Source of the DNA: JAVVHE01 sp038238915
Lineage (GTDB): Bacteria; Pseudomonadota; Alphaproteobacteria; Sphingomonadales; Sphingomonadaceae
Length of the DNA stretch: 63,105 nt
Reading direction: 5' to 3'
NCBI GenBank assembly: GCA_038238915.1
Contig: JBBSFH010000018.1
Coordinates: forward strand, 1 to 63,105
Below are positions 61,453-63,105 of the stretch, piece after piece. The notes beneath the pieces were generated by a model. The model made no database searches, had not been told where the DNA came from, and saw only the letters and a list, made by a program, of their open reading frames with translations. Position numbers and translations under genes: made by a program. Numbering within the stretch: the stretch's first letter is position 1; every line of letters begins with the position of its first letter.

Positions 61453-63105
61453 ATGCGGGCCATCGCTTGGACCATCACGCTGTTCGTCGCGGCGTTTGCG
61501 CTGCCGCTCGCCGCGCAGACAACGAAGTCGCTAGGACCGTCCGCGCCGCCCGCGCCGGTGGTGCAGGCGGCCGCTGCCGCCAAGGGCGTGGCCGTCGCTG
61601 CCGTGCCCACGCCCGCCGCTCCCGCGCTCACCAAAGCGGATGTGGACGCGTGGCTCGACGGCTTCGTGCCGCAGGCGCTCGCCCAAAACGACATCGCCGG
61701 TGGCGTTGTGGTTGTGGTGAAAGACGGCCAGGTGCTGAGCGAGCGCGGCTTCGGCTATGCCGACATCGCTGCGCGGCGTCGGGTCGATCCCGCGACCACG
61801 CTGTTCCGGCCAGGATCGATCTCGAAGACGTTCACCTGGACTGCGGTGATGCAGCTTGTGCAGGCGGGCAAGATCGATCTCGACGCGGACGTAAACCGTT
61901 ACATCGACTTCAAGATCCCGCCGAAGTTCGGCAAGCCGATCACGATGCGCAATCTCATGACGCATACGTCGGGGTTCGAGGAGGCGGCGAAGTATCTGAT
62001 CGAAGCCAATTTCGCCAACAAGCCGACGATCGGTGAGTATCTGAAACGCTGGACGCCCGAGCGCATCTATGCGCCCGGATCGCTTCCCGCCTATTCCAAC
62101 TGGGGCGCGACGCTTGCGGGCTATGTTGTCGAGCGCGTGTCGGGGCAGACGTTCGATGATTACGTCGATGCGCATATTTTCAACCCGCTCGGCATGGCGC
62201 ACTCGACCTTTCGCCAGCCGTTGCCGTCCGCGCTCGCACCGCTGATCGCGACGGGGTATCCGCAAGCCTCGCAACCGGGGCGGCCGTTCGAGATCGTGGT
62301 GCCTGCGCCGGCAGGCGCGCTCTCGGCGACCGGGGACGACATGGCGAAGTTCATGATCGCGCATCTGTCGAACGGTGGCGTGCTGCTGAGCCCGGCGACG
62401 GCGCGGCAGATGTATTTAGCCGCCAACACGCCGATCCCGGGCATGCCGCCGATGGCGCTTGGCTTTTACCATGAGGATCAAGGCGGCCTGAACATCATCG
62501 GCCACGCGGGCGACACGAACTTCCAACACGCGGACATGCATCTGCTGCTCGATAAGGGTGTGGGTGTGTTCATGGCGTTCAACAGCGCGGGCAAGGACGG
62601 CTCGGTCCACATGGTGCGCACGCGTCTGTTCGATGGTTTCCTTGCGCGTTACTTCCCGCCGACAGGCACCGTTCAGCCCGCGGTTGCCACCGCGCACGCG
62701 CACGGCGCGGCGATGGCGGGCACGTATGTGAGCAGCCGGGGATCGGAGACGAACTTCCTGCGCATGTTCAACATGATCGGCGGCGCGAAGGTGGTGCTGA
62801 ACGCCGACGATACGATCACCGTATCGGCGCTCCTCGATCCCGCTGGCGTGCCCAAGCGCTGGCGCGAGATCGGCCCGTGGGTCTGGCGCGAGGTGGGCGG
62901 CACGGACCTGATGGGGGCGAAGGTCTCGAACGGCCGCATCCTCTATTTCGCCCCAGCCGCGTTTGCGCCGATCATCGAATTCGTGCCCGCGCCCGCCGAC
63001 ATGAATGTGAGTTGGATTGGCCCCGTGGCAATCGCCGCGATAACCGTCATGCTGATCGTCGCGCTGTCGTGGCCGGTCGTGGCGCTCGTCCGGCGCGGCT
63101 ACGGC
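61453..63105 (+). CDS. Serine hydrolase (beta-lactamase family), 3' end cut
   Basis: 551 codons visible; the frame is still open at the window edge. Signal peptide about residues 1-21 (WTITLFVAAFALPLAAQ). The class C-type fold has SISK in LFRPGSISKTFTW, YSNWG as the Tyr-x-Asn motif, and HAG in IIGHAGDTNFQ replacing KTG. A C-terminal hydrophobic helix (GPVAIAAITVMLIVALSW) starts near residue 533, suggesting membrane segments. Only 14 bp follow the receptor stop, so it is cotranscribed. It may release amino acids from D-peptides or acyl derivatives; inferred. Confidence 0.9.
   Translation, partial: MRAIAWTITLFVAAFALPLAAQTTKSLGPSAPPAPVVQAAAAAKGVAVAAVPTPAAPALTKADVDAWLDGFVPQALAQNDIAGGVVVVVKDGQVLSERGFGYADIAARRRVDPATTLFRPGSISKTFTWTAVMQLVQAGKIDLDADVNRYIDFKIPPKFGKPITMRNLMTHTSGFEEAAKYLIEANFANKPTIGEYLKRWTPERIYAPGSLPAYSNWGATLAGYVVERVSGQTFDDYVDAHIFNPLGMAHSTFRQPLPSALAPLIATGYPQASQPGRPFEIVVPAPAGALSATGDDMAKFMIAHLSNGGVLLSPATARQMYLAANTPIPGMPPMALGFYHEDQGGLNIIGHAGDTNFQHADMHLLLDKGVGVFMAFNSAGKDGSVHMVRTRLFDGFLARYFPPTGTVQPAVATAHAHGAAMAGTYVSSRGSETNFLRMFNMIGGAKVVLNADDTITVSALLDPAGVPKRWREIGPWVWREVGGTDLMGAKVSNGRILYFAPAAFAPIIEFVPAPADMNVSWIGPVAIAAITVMLIVALSWPVVALVRRGYG

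Overview
The window is GC-rich DNA from an alphaproteobacterium, most likely a sphingomonad (Sphingomonas or a close relative). The evidence is the codon bias, the gene string PAS protein-tsaE-amgK-murU-addB-addA-trxA, two SusC-independent TonB-dependent receptors next to catabolic genes, a glucokinase-type Entner-Doudoroff operon and PEP-CTERM surface proteins. No phage, CRISPR array or rRNA was seen. The window cuts a gene at each end.

Layout. 0-9 kb: end of a PEP-CTERM protein, rlmB, a GNAT acetyltransferase, a LysR regulator with an isochorismatase-like hydrolase, overlapping pyrB and a pyrC-like gene lacking metal ligands, a DUF442 phosphatase-like protein, a secreted beta-helix protein and an SPFH/NfeD pair. 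9-23 kb: a TPR/TonB_C protein, acetoacetyl-CoA reductase, hemH, a lone molybdopterin dehydrogenase large subunit, an APC permease, a YegP-like protein, a D-amino-acid-transaminase-like enzyme, photolyase, cyclopropane fatty acid synthase, a PEP-CTERM gene behind a near-perfect sigma-54 promoter, a DUF1801 protein, argG and tRNA-Pro(TGG).

23-33 kb: an uncharacterised catabolic island. On the minus strand it runs FCD/GntR regulator, aldehyde dehydrogenase, TonB-dependent receptor, LLM flavin monooxygenase, HpcH/HpaI aldolase, aminotransferase and amino-acid permease. A divergent NahE/DapA-type aldolase lies across a shared intergenic region. 33-40 kb: a tightly overlapping esterase-zwf-pgl-edd-glk-eda operon, a complete glucose-to-pyruvate/GAP Entner-Doudoroff set. 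40-42 kb: sterol desaturase-like protein, a second sigma-54-linked PEP-CTERM gene and thioredoxin. 42-52 kb: AddAB recombination nuclease, MurU/AmgK peptidoglycan recycling, TsaE, a PAS-only membrane protein and tRNA-Thr(GGT).

52-63 kb: an IS481-type element with one in-frame stop, a frameshifted serine hydrolase, and then a second catabolic locus. That locus has DUF1611 (DgcN-like), an enolase-superfamily epimerase (DgcA-like), an MFS transporter and an XRE-cupin regulator on the minus strand, with a divergent TonB-dependent receptor and another serine hydrolase cut by the window edge. The context fits scavenging of D-glutamate or acylated/peptide-linked D-amino acids. A GTTTCA-N5-TGAAAC palindrome ahead of the transporter shares a half-site with the receptor promoter and is the best operator candidate.
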